Shown here piece after piece: positions 22,794-34,818 of a DNA stretch of 64,000 bases (within the stretch, counting starts at the first letter, position 1; every line of letters begins with the position of its first letter). A model generated the notes under the pieces. The model did not search any database and was not told the DNA's origin. It saw nothing but the letters and a program-made list of their open reading frames with translations. Position numbers and translations under genes: made by a program. Origin of the DNA: Phytophthora sp. 'mugwort' (lineage: Eukaryota; Oomycota; Peronosporomycetes; Peronosporales; Peronosporaceae); assembly GCA_033558025.1 (NCBI GenBank), contig JAUCEF010000018.1, forward strand, positions 3,596,001 through 3,660,000, written 5' to 3'.

Positions 22794-24269
22794 ATGAGTG
22801 GACCGATAGTTGCCATTATCAGAAATGAATAAAAAGTTTCAGATCTAAATTTAAAATCCGTTTCTAAAAAGCGGGCCTGTTCTTCAGGAGAGCCGATTGC
22901 TCAGCATTGGCGATAACGCCAATACCGGTACTGCAACCATCGACTTCAACGAAAAACAGACATCTTGACTGACTTCATTGTGGTTTATTTCGTAGACTTA
23001 AAGAACTTCTGATGTGATTTGGGTTGCAGGAGTTTTTTTTAAATGGAGACAAATGGAGCTCAACTGCTGAACAGGGACATTTGACCATCCGAAATAATTA
23101 GTAATTTAGAAAAAGAAGTTTTGATGAGGGAAATGCAAGACTTGCGTCTCTTTCGTCTTGAAATCCTGCGAGCAATGCATAGCGCTTCTACAGCGATATC
23201 GTGATATGTGAGCCGCCTTTCCAGGCGTACTGTACGTAAGCTCGGCGCATACAGTGCGTTGATAACTGGATAATTGACGCCGGAATTAGCGATTGCCTCA
23301 AGCAATGCAGTTGGAGACAACGTACCTCCATAAATGGGCGAGTTCTGGAGCAGAACTATGTATTTATTGTTTGAGATTATTTATTCATAAATGTTAGCTT
23401 CTATATTGTGGATTACATTATTTAGTGAAACCGGCATGTAGTGCGAACCCTCGCTAATAACGACAATGAGTTCGAACCTTTTAGATTCCGACAGTGGCGA
23501 CGATGGCGGGGGTAGCTCCGCTAAGACTAAGAATAAAACTGTTGCCGTAGGCTTGAAGGTACGGCATGAAAGCTATGTCGTCCGGGTTTTATGCGGTGGC
23601 TTCGGCAATTTCGGCTCAGCAACAAAGTTCCAGCCACACTACTTCCCCCAATGCCTTAATATTCTCATGGAGGCACGGTTTCATCGATTATATAATTACA
23701 GACCCAGAACACCAACCTGGCCAATTTGATTATCATTCTCCGCGGTAAGTAATGACATTATAAACAACACTGCATTAAATATTCCATCAGCATTTTAGCG
23801 ATTTCTTTTCCTTTTTGCTTCCCGATTTGTGACGCCATTGCATTGTCGACCGAGTCGCTGCTATCACCGTGCTGGTCAGCGTTTTCGACACCATCATATC
23901 TTTTAGAAGAAACTCGCTGACGCCATCGTCGTTGACGAAAATCGTAATATTTGAACAGGATTATGCAAGCCAAGGCGGTTCGCACCTCATTAGATTTTGT
24001 TTATTCCGAGTGAGTCATCTTCAAAACGCGGGATCGATATTTAGTGACCAAACGCGCCCTCATTTTTATTCTTGTCGAATAATGATGTTATTGTACACGG
24101 ATTCCGAGAAATAAATTTTCAAACAATATATTTAATATGTTTCTCATGAAATAGTTATTTTGGTCATTTAGCAACAACCAATCATATTATATTTAATACT
24201 TTTCGCAAAGTGATATGATATTTTGCTGACCGGCTCACAGCCAACACTTCTGGGATACCGGTGCAAACC
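22794..24269. other. No supported gene
   Basis: Two short frames occur. One is on minus at 23060-23320 (SPTALLEAIANSGVNYPVINALYAP at its start, a basic tail) and one on plus at 23466-23729 (ATG start, acidic SDSGDDGGGSS). Neither has a recognisable domain. The stretch is AT-rich from about 23330 and again at 24110-24230. Confidence 0.4.
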
Positions 24270-25670
24270 AACCACTTCACTTGCCGTTTCGCGTCGATAA
24301 ACCGGTCCTCCTCACCTTGCCAATCACTTTTCAGCTTCCACAAGCAGCCCCACCCAAACCCACGACTTTCTTACGATGCCCCGATCTGCACAGAGTTTCT
24401 CCAACAAGCAGGTCGCACGGTTCTTCTTCTCTCCTGCCCTTAAAGAGCAAGGAGAACCGACTGGTTACCGAGCCTGTAAGGCATGCGGCAAATACAAGCA
24501 CACACCCCGGACTGGCTACACCAACTTAGTGTCGCATGTGCGCGACAACCACCCAAACCACCAGGACAAGATGCGCGACGCAAGTGCGGCAGCCACGGGG
24601 ACTCTCGTCCCCCGGTCAGCCAGAAGGCCATCAACCGATTTGGTTGGATGCGTTGGATCGTCATGTGCAATCTTCCGTTCTCATTTGTGAGTCGAAGGAG
24701 CGCGCAGGTATGGTGCCTGTCCGTTGTTCTAACGTGCATTCACATTTCAAACATTTTATCTTATATGCTAACTATAGGTTGAGCAACTTACCGACCATAT
24801 CCGTTGATACGCTCTACGATGATACGGAGAACGTGGTGAAAGCCGTCGAAAAGGGCATTGGTGAGGAGATGCCCAAGGAATTGGGCTTGATTCTTGACGG
24901 AGGGGCCCACGGAGCCGAGCACTTCCTAGCCGCGTGGGATGTTTCGAGACTCCGGACGGTCCACGGTATCCTCTCGTGGAATCTCTCATAGACAGCCCGG
25001 GCGATGGGCTCACTGCCAAAGGCCATTCTGCAGCGATCTCACATTTTTTGCCATTTTTTGGACGGTCTCTTAAATGATGTGCTGTTTTTGGTGGGCGACA
25101 ATTGCGCAGTCAACAAGAGACTGGCGTCTCATGGGTGTGTTGCTCATTGACTGTGCAAGCCACCGCATCAATCTCGCTGTACGTGAAAATTAGAATAAGT
25201 GCAGACTTTCATGCACAGGCTGCGCATGCTCAATTAAGCCGCCAAGCTTCCGTACGATTACTATGTTGGGTCTACTACTCTTTAATACGCGTACTGACCG
25301 CTATATGAATACTACTTTGTGCATCCAAAAGACCACACTGAAGCCAGTGCTGCGCCAAGACACGCGGTTGGCATCAACCTATTCGATGATATCGCATGGG
25401 TAGATGGTTCCGCTCGATGATGAAGACTTGGGAAACTTTATCTCTTCAGGCGCTACGCACCGTAGACTCCGCAAGCTGTTCGAGGGGCTGCATGACATGG
25501 TGTCGATCTCCAACTAGCTATAGACTCGACGGATTGGCACTGCTAGATAATCGAGACTTGCTCTACGGGCTACTGGAACTGCAGCCTTCGTTTCGGAGCT
25601 ATCTCGGTAAGGAGGATTTCCCTTCATTAGGAGGTACTATTGCGACATTATTTACTAACTATACTCGTTT
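24270..25670 (+). mobile_element. Degraded hAT transposon with BED zinc finger (copy 1)
   Basis: The frame from ATG 24376 reads ACKACGK...NLVSHVRDNH, a BED-type finger (C-x2-C...H-x4-H), as in hAT transposases. INRFGWMRWIV follows at about 24630 and SVDTLYDDTENVVKAVEKGI then LGLILDGGAHGAEHF at about 24800-24930. The last block is equivalent to the hAT DGW(S/T)H segment with the first Asp. Near 25090 VGDNCAVNKRLASHG matches the next hAT block. It is disrupted by frame changes and stops and lacks a convincing C-terminal dimerisation motif. Confidence 0.65.
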
Positions 25671-26975
25671 ATAATGCTACATACAGCACCTGACCCCTCA
25701 ATCGTGCACTCACCCAAATTTGAGTCGGCGGTTGTAACGTGCTGGGTGGTCAAGTGGCCGACTTAGCAACTGTGGAGAAGGCATTTCGGCGTGGGCCAAC
25801 CGCAGTGGGCCCAGTCACCGTTAAGGTGAACCGAGCTTTGCCGGCGGATTGTTGAGCGTCGCAAGATCGAGACAACCACCAGCACCTACACTTTACTGGC
25901 CTCAATGCATCAAATGTGGTGAACGCCTGTTCAGCTCGGCCAGGGATATTTTTCGTCTCGAGCACCACCGCTCTCTCCGATGGCGCTCGAGATACTACTC
26001 TTTTTCAAGGCGAACCATTCCTAGTGGAGCGTGGTAACATCGATGCTTGTCTGCAGTAACTCGCAAGCAAATGCAATTCACGAGTTCCACAATATTTTAT
26101 TGTTGCTTGTTGTCGGATTCAGTTATTTATTTTTTGCTTTAAGACGATGTTCATGCGCTATATTTTCTCTTCGTTGCTTGTTATTAATATATACGGTATT
26201 TTTGGAATCCCTGTAGTTGTATAGGTGACGGGATCACAAAAACAGGAACAGGATAGCCGGATTCACCTAACATATGATAACCACGATGAATAAAGGATTT
26301 CATATGATTACCAATTTTAAGTACTTCCAGACGTAGGTGTCACCCCAAGACCCCGGGCGAATGTCGAACGCTAAACACACGGTGGCCGCACACAGCTTGC
26401 ATACTGAAAGACGCCTGGCCCACAAGTAAGACTCAGTTAGTAATAATATTAATAACACTTTGTTGTCTATCTTACCTTCGCGTTGTACCATTCGTCGCAA
26501 CTCACTGGATTTCTACGAGCGGTCCATCGATAGCTCAGGCACATCAAGGGAACCCGTTGACACTCCGAAACCCTAGCTCAATTTCTCCCGCTCTTCCGCT
26601 AGTATCGGGATCGTAACGTAATCAACGCTCAGGCAACACAACACAGGTGTACCCAATTTACTGCTATGACATATCTGCAGTTTTGCGGAACCCACACGAA
26701 GAGGTCAGCTGGTAGAGAGTACACGTCACACACGTTTTGATGTTGTAGCGCACATAGATAATTCGATACTCACTATCTAGCATAGAGAAGCCTAATCTAA
26801 TGCATATTAATTCGCTGTGAAGCATCTACTGAGATATCGTTACCTATCTCGTACTGAGTACTGTTATAAGGGAGGATGAGACATGTGTCCCACAAACCTA
26901 TAACCTTGAAAGTAACCCCATTACAGGTCAGGAAAGTCAAAATAAATATTCGCAAGCTTACCGACAACGATCGTG
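25671..26975. other. No supported gene
   Basis: Short chance frames only. AT-rich stretches surround 26060-26230. No structural RNA or terminal repeat was seen. Confidence 0.4.
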
Positions 26976-26993
26976 CCCCCCCCCCCCCCCCCC
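26976..26993 (+). repeat. Poly-C tract (18 C)
   Basis: Uninterrupted run of 18 C at the upstream edge of the MULE remnant. Confidence 0.9.
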
Positions 26994-27009
26994 AAGCGAG
27001 AATCTAAGC

Positions 27010-28044
27010 GATGTGATTGACCGATGACAATTTCGTTGCACGCGGCCATCAGAGAGGAACCGACAGGGAGTGGGCAATCGTTCATACTGGGCTCTCTTCA
27101 TAATCACAAACCTTCCAGCGCCGTTCGTGTTCATGCTGCACACCGCGAGAGGTCAGTTCGAGTAGTCATCGGCGCTAACCCCAACTCGAAGACCTCTCTG
27201 CAAGGTTTGATCGAGGCTCAATCTGCTTCTGGAGTTCGCGTTGCCAACATTTATCTCACAGTTCTGGATTAAGACCCTGAGTCGTTGGGGAATCGTGAAG
27301 GATACCGCTAATTCCAAAAACGCGGCTCGTCGATGCGTCCTGGCAACGGATACTCGAATGGAGGCCTTATTCAATGTTCTCCAAAATGAGCGATTTGCTA
27401 GAGATTTGCTCTTTATCCGCGGGGATGGCGTCTAAAGTATTTGTTGTGAGCGCACCCTACAACAGCGAAGCTCTACAAGTCAAACTCGTATATTCTGGTA
27501 ATGGATTGTATCTACAAGAAAAACACATTTGATCTCCCTCTCCTGAACGTCATCGCCCTCACTGGAATGAACAGAGTAATCCTATCTGCCAGGCCTGGCT
27601 TCCAGGTAAACAAAAGCCTGACTACACCTGGGCCCTGAATATGATGCGACTTATGATGCTGGAGTACGATGTTCCTGAACCTCGAGTGATTTGCCAGACA
27701 GGGAGTAGGCGTTGATGAATACTCTTGCTGCTGTTTTTCCTGATCTTCCCACGATAGTTTGTCGATGACACATGAACAAAAATGTTATAATTAACAACTA
27801 GAGAGGTGCTGGAAAAATTGCAGCCCCCGGCCAACCTAAGCGTGTCAACGCTATAAAGACTGACAAATTTATATCACTTTTCTTTCGGACTGTTGATTCT
27901 GAATCTGAAGAAGAATGCAACCAAATAAAGCAGCGCTAGTGAGGTGGAACGCGCAGTTGACTGCATATCTCGATAAATATTGGTGGAAGTATGAAACCAC
28001 GATCGTTAAAGTCAGACTCCACACTTTCATGCACGTTAATATGA
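27010..28044 (+). mobile_element. Degraded MULE transposase remnant (copy 2)
   Basis: Plus-strand pieces in changing frames include GSLHNHKPSSAVRVHAAHR (about 27090-27145), DTRMEALFNVLQNERFARD (about 27347-27403), NVIALTGMNRVILSARPGF-like (27545-27605), and MMRLMMLEYDVPEPRVI-like (27640-27690). RWNAQLTAYLDKYWWKYETT lies at about 27943-28002, and DTSTVVGTHATVD at about 28048-28086. These follow the order of the FLYWCH/MULE transposases of oomycetes. The last block is where the sequence turns into a fold-back palindrome. Confidence 0.65.
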
Positions 28045-28096
28045 GTGACACGTCAACCGTGGTAGGTACTCATGCCACGGTTGACGTGTCACGCAT
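28041..28096. repeat. Fold-back palindrome 1 (18-bp perfect stem)
   Basis: GTGACACGTCAACCGTGG at 28045-28062 is repeated as its exact reverse complement at 28075-28092 around a 12-base loop. With one mismatch the stem extends to 28041 and 28096. The left arm is the normal MULE coding sequence (DTSTV); the right arm is the extra, inverted copy. Confidence 0.9.
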
Positions 28097-28097
28097 G

Positions 28098-28136
28098 TTA
28101 TGCCCAAAGCTTGCGCACTGCAAGCTTTGGGCATAA
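28098..28136. repeat. Fold-back palindrome 2 (17-bp perfect stem)
   Basis: TTATGCCCAAAGCTTGC at 28098-28114 and its exact reverse complement at 28120-28136, with a 5-base loop. It begins 2 bases after palindrome 1. Confidence 0.9.
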
Positions 28137-28249
28137 TCTATTAGCGGTGACGTGTTACCGTTTTTCACGAAGTTATTGCCTTCGTGGCTTTCCACAGCCA
28201 CCCATGAACAAATGCGTCGTAACGAGACCATTGTCCCTCACCAACTTTA

Positions 28250-28830
28250 GTACATGGAGTTCAATGTTGGTGTACGAATTATTGCAATCGGGCACTTTGC
28301 GAAACAGATAAACTCTGGAACGAGGTTCGTCGTATCATTGTCATTGACGAAATGCGAACGAACTGCACTGATATTTTTCGAGTTGTGCATGGAAGACCAT
28401 GCGTTCATGAACTCAATATATGTTGAGCCAGAAGGGCGTTTATTTTTGATGCCGGACCTGTTAGGCAAACACTGATGGATCCAGCGTGGGGAAAATCACG
28501 AGTGATAAGTTACAGCTCGTGTCCTGAATCCCCCGCCTGAAAGAGGAAAACAATCACGGATTTTGGAGACCAAGCACTCCCAAAAGAAATTATGGTGAAA
28601 CAGGTACAGCTAAACCGATCCCGTATACTTTGAATGCGTTGAGAATGTGGATCATAAATTAACTCCGACGGCGTTTCCGGCACGAGATGTGACTGTTTTC
28701 GGGACACAACAACCGAATACATCTCATTCGTTCAGCCAAAGTACAAGCACTGCCCGGCTTAATGAATGTTTTCCATCACAGTCACACACCTGCACGTTCA
28801 TGGGGATACGAGGGTTTAACCCGAACGCTT
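28250..28830 (+). pseudogene. Decayed unrecognised coding sequence
   Basis: An ATG-started frame at 28254-28475 (73 aa, FNVGVRIIAIGHFAKQINSG at its start) is followed in other frames by EENNHGFWRPSTPKRN-like (about 28540-28600) and LNALRMWII (about 28630-28655) stretches. The run has protein-like composition but with stops and frame changes. I do not recognise the family. It may be a second ORF of the nearby mobile elements. Confidence 0.35.
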
Positions 28831-28949
28831 AGATTTAGTTTATAATTTTACTGAATAATCTCACATTCGAAACAACTTCAAAATGTATGGAAAGTGTTGG
28901 GTTAGCTGAATACTATTTACTCGAGGTCACTATAGCATAGTCGCTCGAC

Positions 28950-30140
28950 GGATACACTGGGCACATTGTAAAGACAAAGACAACAACTCCAGTAATGCCA
29001 CATTTCGTGCATGAAGTCCCATGAAGATCTAAAACTATACAGCTAAACTTGTCCGCGGAATGCACCAGAACGGTGCGGCCATTTCAATCAGCGACGGCCG
29101 GCTGAGTAGCGTTGGCGATGATACTGCGTTCTTTCTAGTTGCGTTGTTCATTCTCTGTGAGGGCCTCCCCAGCTGGCGGGCCCTCCTTAGCTTTCCCTTG
29201 ACAGAAGGCAAGGCGCCCCGCCATGATGGTGCCGATGGGGCAGACATCACGATGAAGCAACGCCAAAGCAAGCTGCACCGAGGTGTAAAAATAAAACGGT
29301 CCGTGGAACATGATAGGCTTGGGCGCGAGACGAACAGCTTCCAGTTTCCGGATGACTGCAGGCGAACCCGATTTGGTTTCGGCGAAAACCGGTCGGGCGC
29401 CTACCGCATCACAGGCTGCTGCTTACCGGAATAGACTTCGAGTCGAAGACAAGGGGTTGGCCAGAACAACGCGAAGAAACCCACAAATTGTTAAAACAAC
29501 ATGTTTTATTTATCGAAAACAAACATGCACCACCCACGCATGCACATGCATAGGCACGGACGCACCGTAGACAGTAAGCAATTCTGGCGCAGCCTGTCTT
29601 GAACGGTTTAGTTCCCAAGCGTCGTGGCTTGTCCGTCCGATATTGCCGTGTTGTGTTGTAGCGGCTTCTGAGGGGGTGATTGCCTCGTCGAAGGCGAGCA
29701 CGTCCGCCGTGTAATAGCCTTGTCAGAACGTCGTTTGCATTTAGTCCAGAACGCTGCGCACCTTCCACGCTCGATCCGTTAATTCCTATCGGTGCGTGTT
29801 CTTCATATAATTCAGGTTCTGCATGATGTGGGAGGACCGGTTCTTGCTCATGTAGTGGCCGAATATTCACACTGGCATGGCGCCCTCGGATGTGGTCGCC
29901 CAGTGGTCGCCGAAGCTCTGCACCTGCGAAGTCAGCATGCTCGCTACAAAGAGACACATGCGCACTAGCAGCTCGTTGGCCTCGACGGGGGCATACGGGC
30001 CTCCAGCTCGTAGATCTGCGCTCTGAAGCGCTTGGCAGCTGACTTTGGCTGCTTGGCGTGCATGCGGTTCACGCGCTCGTCTAGGTTCTCGTTGCAGATG
30101 CAGTTGCTCTCCTTGGGCGTCCATTCACCCAGAGCCATTT
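28950..30140 (-). mobile_element. Degraded piggyBac-like transposon remnant
   Basis: Minus-strand pieces follow the piggyBac (DDE_Tnp_1_7) order. GEWTPKESNCICNENL lies near 30120, then SFGDHWATTSEGAMPV (about 29910) and YMSKNRSSHIMQNLNYMKNT (about 29850-29800). LAFDEAITPSRSRYN (about 29690), carrying a catalytic Asp, is followed by DKPRRLGTK, and LLHRDVCPIGTIMAG-like lies at about 29270-29220. Frame changes and stops are frequent. No TTAA-flanked ends were identified. Confidence 0.65.
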
Positions 30141-30336
30141 CGGCACAACACCAAGGGAGGGAGCAAGAGGGGACTTCTCATCGCCATCCTGTGTATGATG
30201 GCCGTTGCTCTAGCCTGTACAGCCCAGGGTAACGTGCGTCTGGAGGAAATTTGCCCGGTTCTTGGCATGCGTACACATGCATACATATGCATAAAATCAG
30301 CTAAGTGAACACGCATAGACAAGCTTGAAAAGTCAG
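30141..30336. other. Spacer between piggyBac remnant and gypsy element
   Basis: About 200 bases with no supported feature. Confidence 0.4.
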
Positions 30337-30583
30337 TAGTGGCGTGGTGAGTTAGCAGGAGTTCTTGCTGGAAGGGACCTCTGTGTTGGGAAGCAAAATG
30401 GAGAATGAATTAAATATAAGAAGAGAGAGAATCTGCCCACGTGCTACGTGCTTCTAGAACGCTTCATCTGTGATATCCGCTACCAGATCTATGGTCAATG
30501 ATATCTGCCGCCAGATCTATAATATCCGTCGTCAGCACTTCGTTGCCTTACTCTCTTGCCAATCTCTTGGGCTGGTGATGTCA
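30337..30583 (-). repeat. Gypsy 3' LTR
   Basis: Pairs with 34553-34798. On minus it begins TGACATC and ends near CCACTA. It differs from the other LTR by several mostly transition changes and small indels. Confidence 0.85.
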
Positions 30584-30649
30584 TACTCCCCACATGAAGC
30601 AGTGTCCCTTAGCACGGGAATACGCGGCGGATGCTTACTTGCTGGTGTG

Positions 30650-33000
30650 TGTTTTCTTTATCCACCGTCACTGTCCCGTTGCTGCGGACGGTCTTGATAG
30701 GGCATGATACGTCTGCAATGCGCTTGGGTTTTCCTCTGAATATTTTTGGTATATGATGACCGGGTCACCGGGGTGATAGCAGTGGTATAGTCGTGTTTTC
30801 GCGATTGTTCTCTTCGAGGATGGACTTGAATCTGCGTTTGCAAAGGTAGCTCCAGTTGGCGTCGTGCAACGTTTTGGCGGTCATGTCTTGCCCGAAGACG
30901 CGCTGTCCAGGAGAGGCGTTGCAAATGCGGTGGTAGCTGGCTCGAGTGGTGGAGGCGACATAGTGTATCACCTTCGTCCAGTCGGCGTTTTCGTAGCTGC
31001 GAATTACGTTGAGTATCTCGAGGTGGACTCGTTCGACCTTCGGGTTCTTGAACGTGATAGGCGTGAACTTGCTTCCATAGCTCCGAAGCAGTTCCTGGAA
31101 TACCTCGACCGTGAACTCGAATCCGAGGTCGTCTACGGCTTGTAGGGGTGGTGGGTAGCGGCAGAGTCATTCACAGTCAAAGCTCTCCTCTGTTGTTACC
31201 GCGTTCTTGTCTGGCTGTATGCCGACCTCTAGCCATCTGGTGGCTTGATCAATGATAGTGCAATGTCGAACGGGTTCACCGCTTTGAGTGTGCGCAGCAG
31301 TAACCATGGTACTGTTTGCCAGCATGTCGTTTAAATCGTTTGTATGACGCATTTGGTGATAAATCGCCCGATTGAGGTCTCCATGCTGGGCCAGTAGTAG
31401 ATAGACCGCTTAGTCGTGTACTGTCGCTAGGTGGCAGGGTGCCCTAAATTCTGGTGGTACCAGGCGATCAGGTCGTCGCTTAGGGGGTTTAGGTACCACG
31501 ACTCGCTTCTTCTACGTTACTAGCGTGCATCCGAGCCGGGGACGTGGCTGGTAGTCTCGGTTGTTAGTTATGTCTAGGCACGCAGCATTAATCGTTTGAA
31601 TGTCGTCGTTTTCCTGGTACTCGAGGAGAACGGGATCGCACCACACACTCGTGGGACGTGGTGAGTGCGTAGCCTTCTTCAGTCACTTCGTTCTGTGGCT
31701 GGTCATCATTGCAGCGAAGCGCAAACGTGTGAACTAGTCGGTGCCGACGTTCATTTTACCCTTGATATACTTCAGCGTGAGGTAATGCTCGGCCAGTAAA
31801 AGCTTCCATCGCTTGACGCGTAAGCTGGGGTCTGTAGGGTATATGAGGTTTTTGTGGTCTCCGTGTACAACCACAGGAAATCCGAGAAGCATGTGAGAAG
31901 CATAGTATAGTTGATCTGGGGTTTTGTTAGGCTTCTGGAATGATACGCTAGAATCTCTGTTCCTTACATTATTACACCTTCGAGTTGCGTGCCGCTTGCG
32001 TCTGCATAGACGTCGAACGGCTTCTCAAAGTCGGGGAATGATAGGAGCACTGTTTCTTCGAAGGCGTGTTGTACCGCTTTGAATGCTTCAGTGTCGCTCG
32101 GTAACCATATAAATGGTATCTTCGAGCTGTTAAACCGGTTAGTGGCTTACATAATGTCGTCTTGTTGGGGACCATGTCTCGATAGGAATTAATCATCCCG
32201 ATGAAGCGCCATAGTTCCTTTCTGTTGCGCGGGACGGCTATCCTCTGGATCGCTTGGATGTTTCGCGACTGAGGCTTGTTTCCGTCGGCAGATAAGATGT
32301 AGCCTAGGTAGTCCACTTCCTGTCGCAGGATGGACACGTTTGCCGTTTAATGCTACGGGCTAACCGTTCGAACACGATGCGAAGGTGTTCCAGGTGTTCG
32401 TCTTCATTTCCGGAGAAGACGAGTAGGTCGTCCAGGTACACCATGACGAAGTCAGGGTCGTTGAAGACCTTCTCCATGCAGGCTTGGTATTCGTCTGGAG
32501 CCGTGGATATGCCCGTGAGTAGTCTCTTCAAACTTCCCGAAGGGTAGGCAGAATGGCGTGAAGGAGCGACTGTCTCTCGATAGACGTCGCGCATAGTAGC
32601 CAAGGTTGGCATCGAGCGTTAACATGCACTTAGCATTTGATAGTTTCATAAGAACTTCGCGAATCCGTGGCATGTAGTATGGACTTCGCGTCAAGTACTG
32701 ATTGAGCTGTTGGTAGTCAATGAGGAGTTGTAGGGAGCTGTTCGGTTTCACGAGGAACAATGTAGGCGACTCTATTGTGAACTCGTTGAAGCCCTCGAGC
32801 ACGTCCTCGCTCGTGAATGAGGTGCTGTATGAGCTTCTTTGCCCGATCTTCTGTGCTGCATGGTATCGCATAGGGTTTGGCATGGACCGGGTTGTAGTCC
32901 GGAGATACTGGTAACTCGTAGTCTGGGAACTGCATGCGTCCCAAGTGTCCGTCATAGCAGTCACGGTATAGGGCCACCAGTGAACGCTACTGCTGTGTGA
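30650..33000 (-). pseudogene. Gypsy pol: reverse transcriptase, RNase H, integrase, broken
   Basis: On minus, reverse transcriptase pieces lie at about 32980-32300: SNAKCMLTLDANLGYYARRL-like, then VMVYLDDLLVFSGNEDEH with the catalytic YLDD. RNase H-side sequence follows at about 32330-31970 (VDYLGYILSADG, IAVPRNRKELWRFIGM). An integrase core piece with TIIDQATRWLEV is at about 31260-31230, and the integrase C-terminal region is at about 31150-30650 (IHYVASTTRASYHRICNASP, VFGQDM, SNGTVTVDKEN). Several frame changes, and about 600 poorly readable bases at 31970-31350. Confidence 0.8.
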
Positions 33001-33130
33001 GCTTTTAGGCCAGGTGTTTAGTTACGAGCTTCTCCGGTTTACTGCGTTGTCTGACGCTTCTATCGTTTCGTCTGGATGTTCATAGTCGCCACAGTTGTCG
33101 ACGTCGGAGCTGGAGGTCCTTTGCCCGGTG

Positions 33131-34370
33131 TTAGGCTGGATACGGCAGTCTTCCCACTGGAGTATTTTTTTTCTTAAAGTCCAGGATGGGACCGAGTTCG
33201 TTCATGAGGTCTCGACCTAAGACCATAGCGTCTTTACAGTCGTCGATCACCTCGAATCGCTGATGATTACGGTGTCTGCTTTTCAAATTCGGAAACGTGA
33301 ACGTTACCATTGTTGAGCCGCCGGATATGACCGTACCACTCATGGTGTCGAAGGTGATCGGGGAGGCGGGGATGAACTTACACCCCGGCTGTATGCTGGC
33401 TGCGAAGACCTCGCTGTTCATGATGCTCTTGGAGGCATCGCTGTCGAATAACGCCTCGAACTTCTGTCCTCCTCGGCGCATTTACACTGTTATGCGCAAT
33501 GGCGCACTGGTCCGTTGCTCTTGCTTTTCAATGAGGATGACGAACTTCATCTCTTCGTCGTAGCTGGATGAGTTGGCACTCCGGTCGGAGTCTGACACGG
33601 ATCCTCTGTGAATGCGCGGGTGGTGTGGCTTGTTCTTGCTTTAGGCAGTCGGCTTGACTACCACTATCTTATGTTCTTGTTCTTAATTGTGGTGCAGTCG
33701 GCTGTGTTGTGTGAGCCCGTCTTGTGGTAGTTGCACCACTGCTCCTGCTTCGGCTGTTGGTTTGAAGCTATTGTATTTCTTCTTGTCTTCTCGGTTCTGC
33801 TGCTTGGGCCACTCCTTACGCGGCTCGAGGTTGCTTCCCGAGGCACTGTGTCACTGAGTTCGTTCATGTGTCGACCTTGCGTCATTCGGCTTTGTCGATG
33901 CGGGAGAAGTAGAGAACTAGGTCATTCAGTCTGTCGTAGCTGGCTCCTGCGGCCGCTAGTTTGTCTTGCCAGGCACATGGCATGCCGCGCTGGAAGAGGC
34001 GGCACTGTTGCACCTCTGGCAGATGTTCGGTGTTTTCCGGTAGTTCCACAAACATGTGTACGTCGTCCCAAAGCCGGTATGAAAACTTGATCACTGTCTC
34101 GTCTCTTTTTTTACGTCATGGTCCACAGCTCGTGGTCAAGGTCTTCACTGAAGTCTGGGGGTACTGGTAGGAGTCCCACTGCAGTGAAGAACTGTTCGAA
34201 GTTCTAATCTTCTGTAACCGCTTGTCGGGCTGCCAGTTCCACTGCTGTCTCGAGGTTGCCGCCGATGAGCGCGACGAGATTGTGATCCTTCTGCTCGTCT
34301 GCCCAGTTTTTCTTTCTCGCTAGTGTTCGAAACTTCCGCACCTTCGGAGCTAGTCGCGTTCGTTGCCACT
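33131..34370 (-). pseudogene. Gypsy gag and protease, broken
   Basis: Minus 34094-33664 holds capsid-like sequence (FSYRLWDDVHMFVELPENTEHLP) and a zinc knuckle WCNYHKTGSHNTADC, in which the second Cys of CCHC is His. The aspartic protease region is at 33481-33131 (FEALFDSDASKSIMN; the usual DSGAS is DSDAS). The canonical Gly being Asp would harm the active site. Frames change between the parts. Confidence 0.7.
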
Positions 34371-34552
34371 GAGAAATTTCATGACCCTGGGTTCAAGCAG
34401 TCTCCGCTGCACGTCGACGGTTGCTGGAGTAGTGACTAGTGTGTATATCACGTTGTCGTCTTCGTACTTGCGTCCCATGGTCGATGGGTCCTATTCACAC
34501 GTTCTAAGTGTGGTGTTGAAGTGTGTTCAATCTTATCCGAATGACACGCCAG

Positions 34553-34798
34553 TGGTGGCATGGTGAGTTAGCAAGGATTGTTGCCGGAAGGGACCTCTGC
34601 GTTGGGAAGCAAAATGGAGAATGAATTAAATATAAGGAGAGAGAGAATCTGCCCACGTGCTACGTGCTTCTAGAACGCTCCATCTGTGATATCCGCTGCC
34701 AGATCTATGGTCAGTGATATCTGCCGCCAGATCTATGATATCCGTCGTCAGCACTTCGTTGCTTACTCTCTTGCCAATCTCTTGGGCTGGCGATGTCA
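34553..34798 (-). repeat. Gypsy 5' LTR
   Basis: On minus it begins TGACATCGCC and ends CCACCA, giving TG...CA ends. It contains repeated AGATCTATGATATC-like blocks. Confidence 0.85.
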
Positions 34799-34818
34799 AG
34801 CTAGTATAAACCATATGA

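Larger units (their letters stand above)
30337..34798 (-). mobile_element. Ty3/gypsy LTR retrotransposon, minus strand, decayed
   Basis: Two direct repeats of about 246 bp bound gag, protease, reverse transcriptase, RNase H and integrase remnants in gypsy order on minus. Next to the right-hand (5') LTR the minus strand begins TGGCGTGTCATTCGG (from 34551), a primer-binding site starting with TGG as expected for full tRNA 3'-end priming. Next to the left-hand (3') LTR is a purine run GTGGGGAGTA (minus, 30593-30584). No matching target-site duplication was found. Confidence 0.9.

Noticed and set aside
9273..26993. Poly-C runs as functional G-quadruplex or telomere-like signals
   Set aside because: Simple homopolymers of 15 and 18 C inside decayed transposons; slippage explains them.
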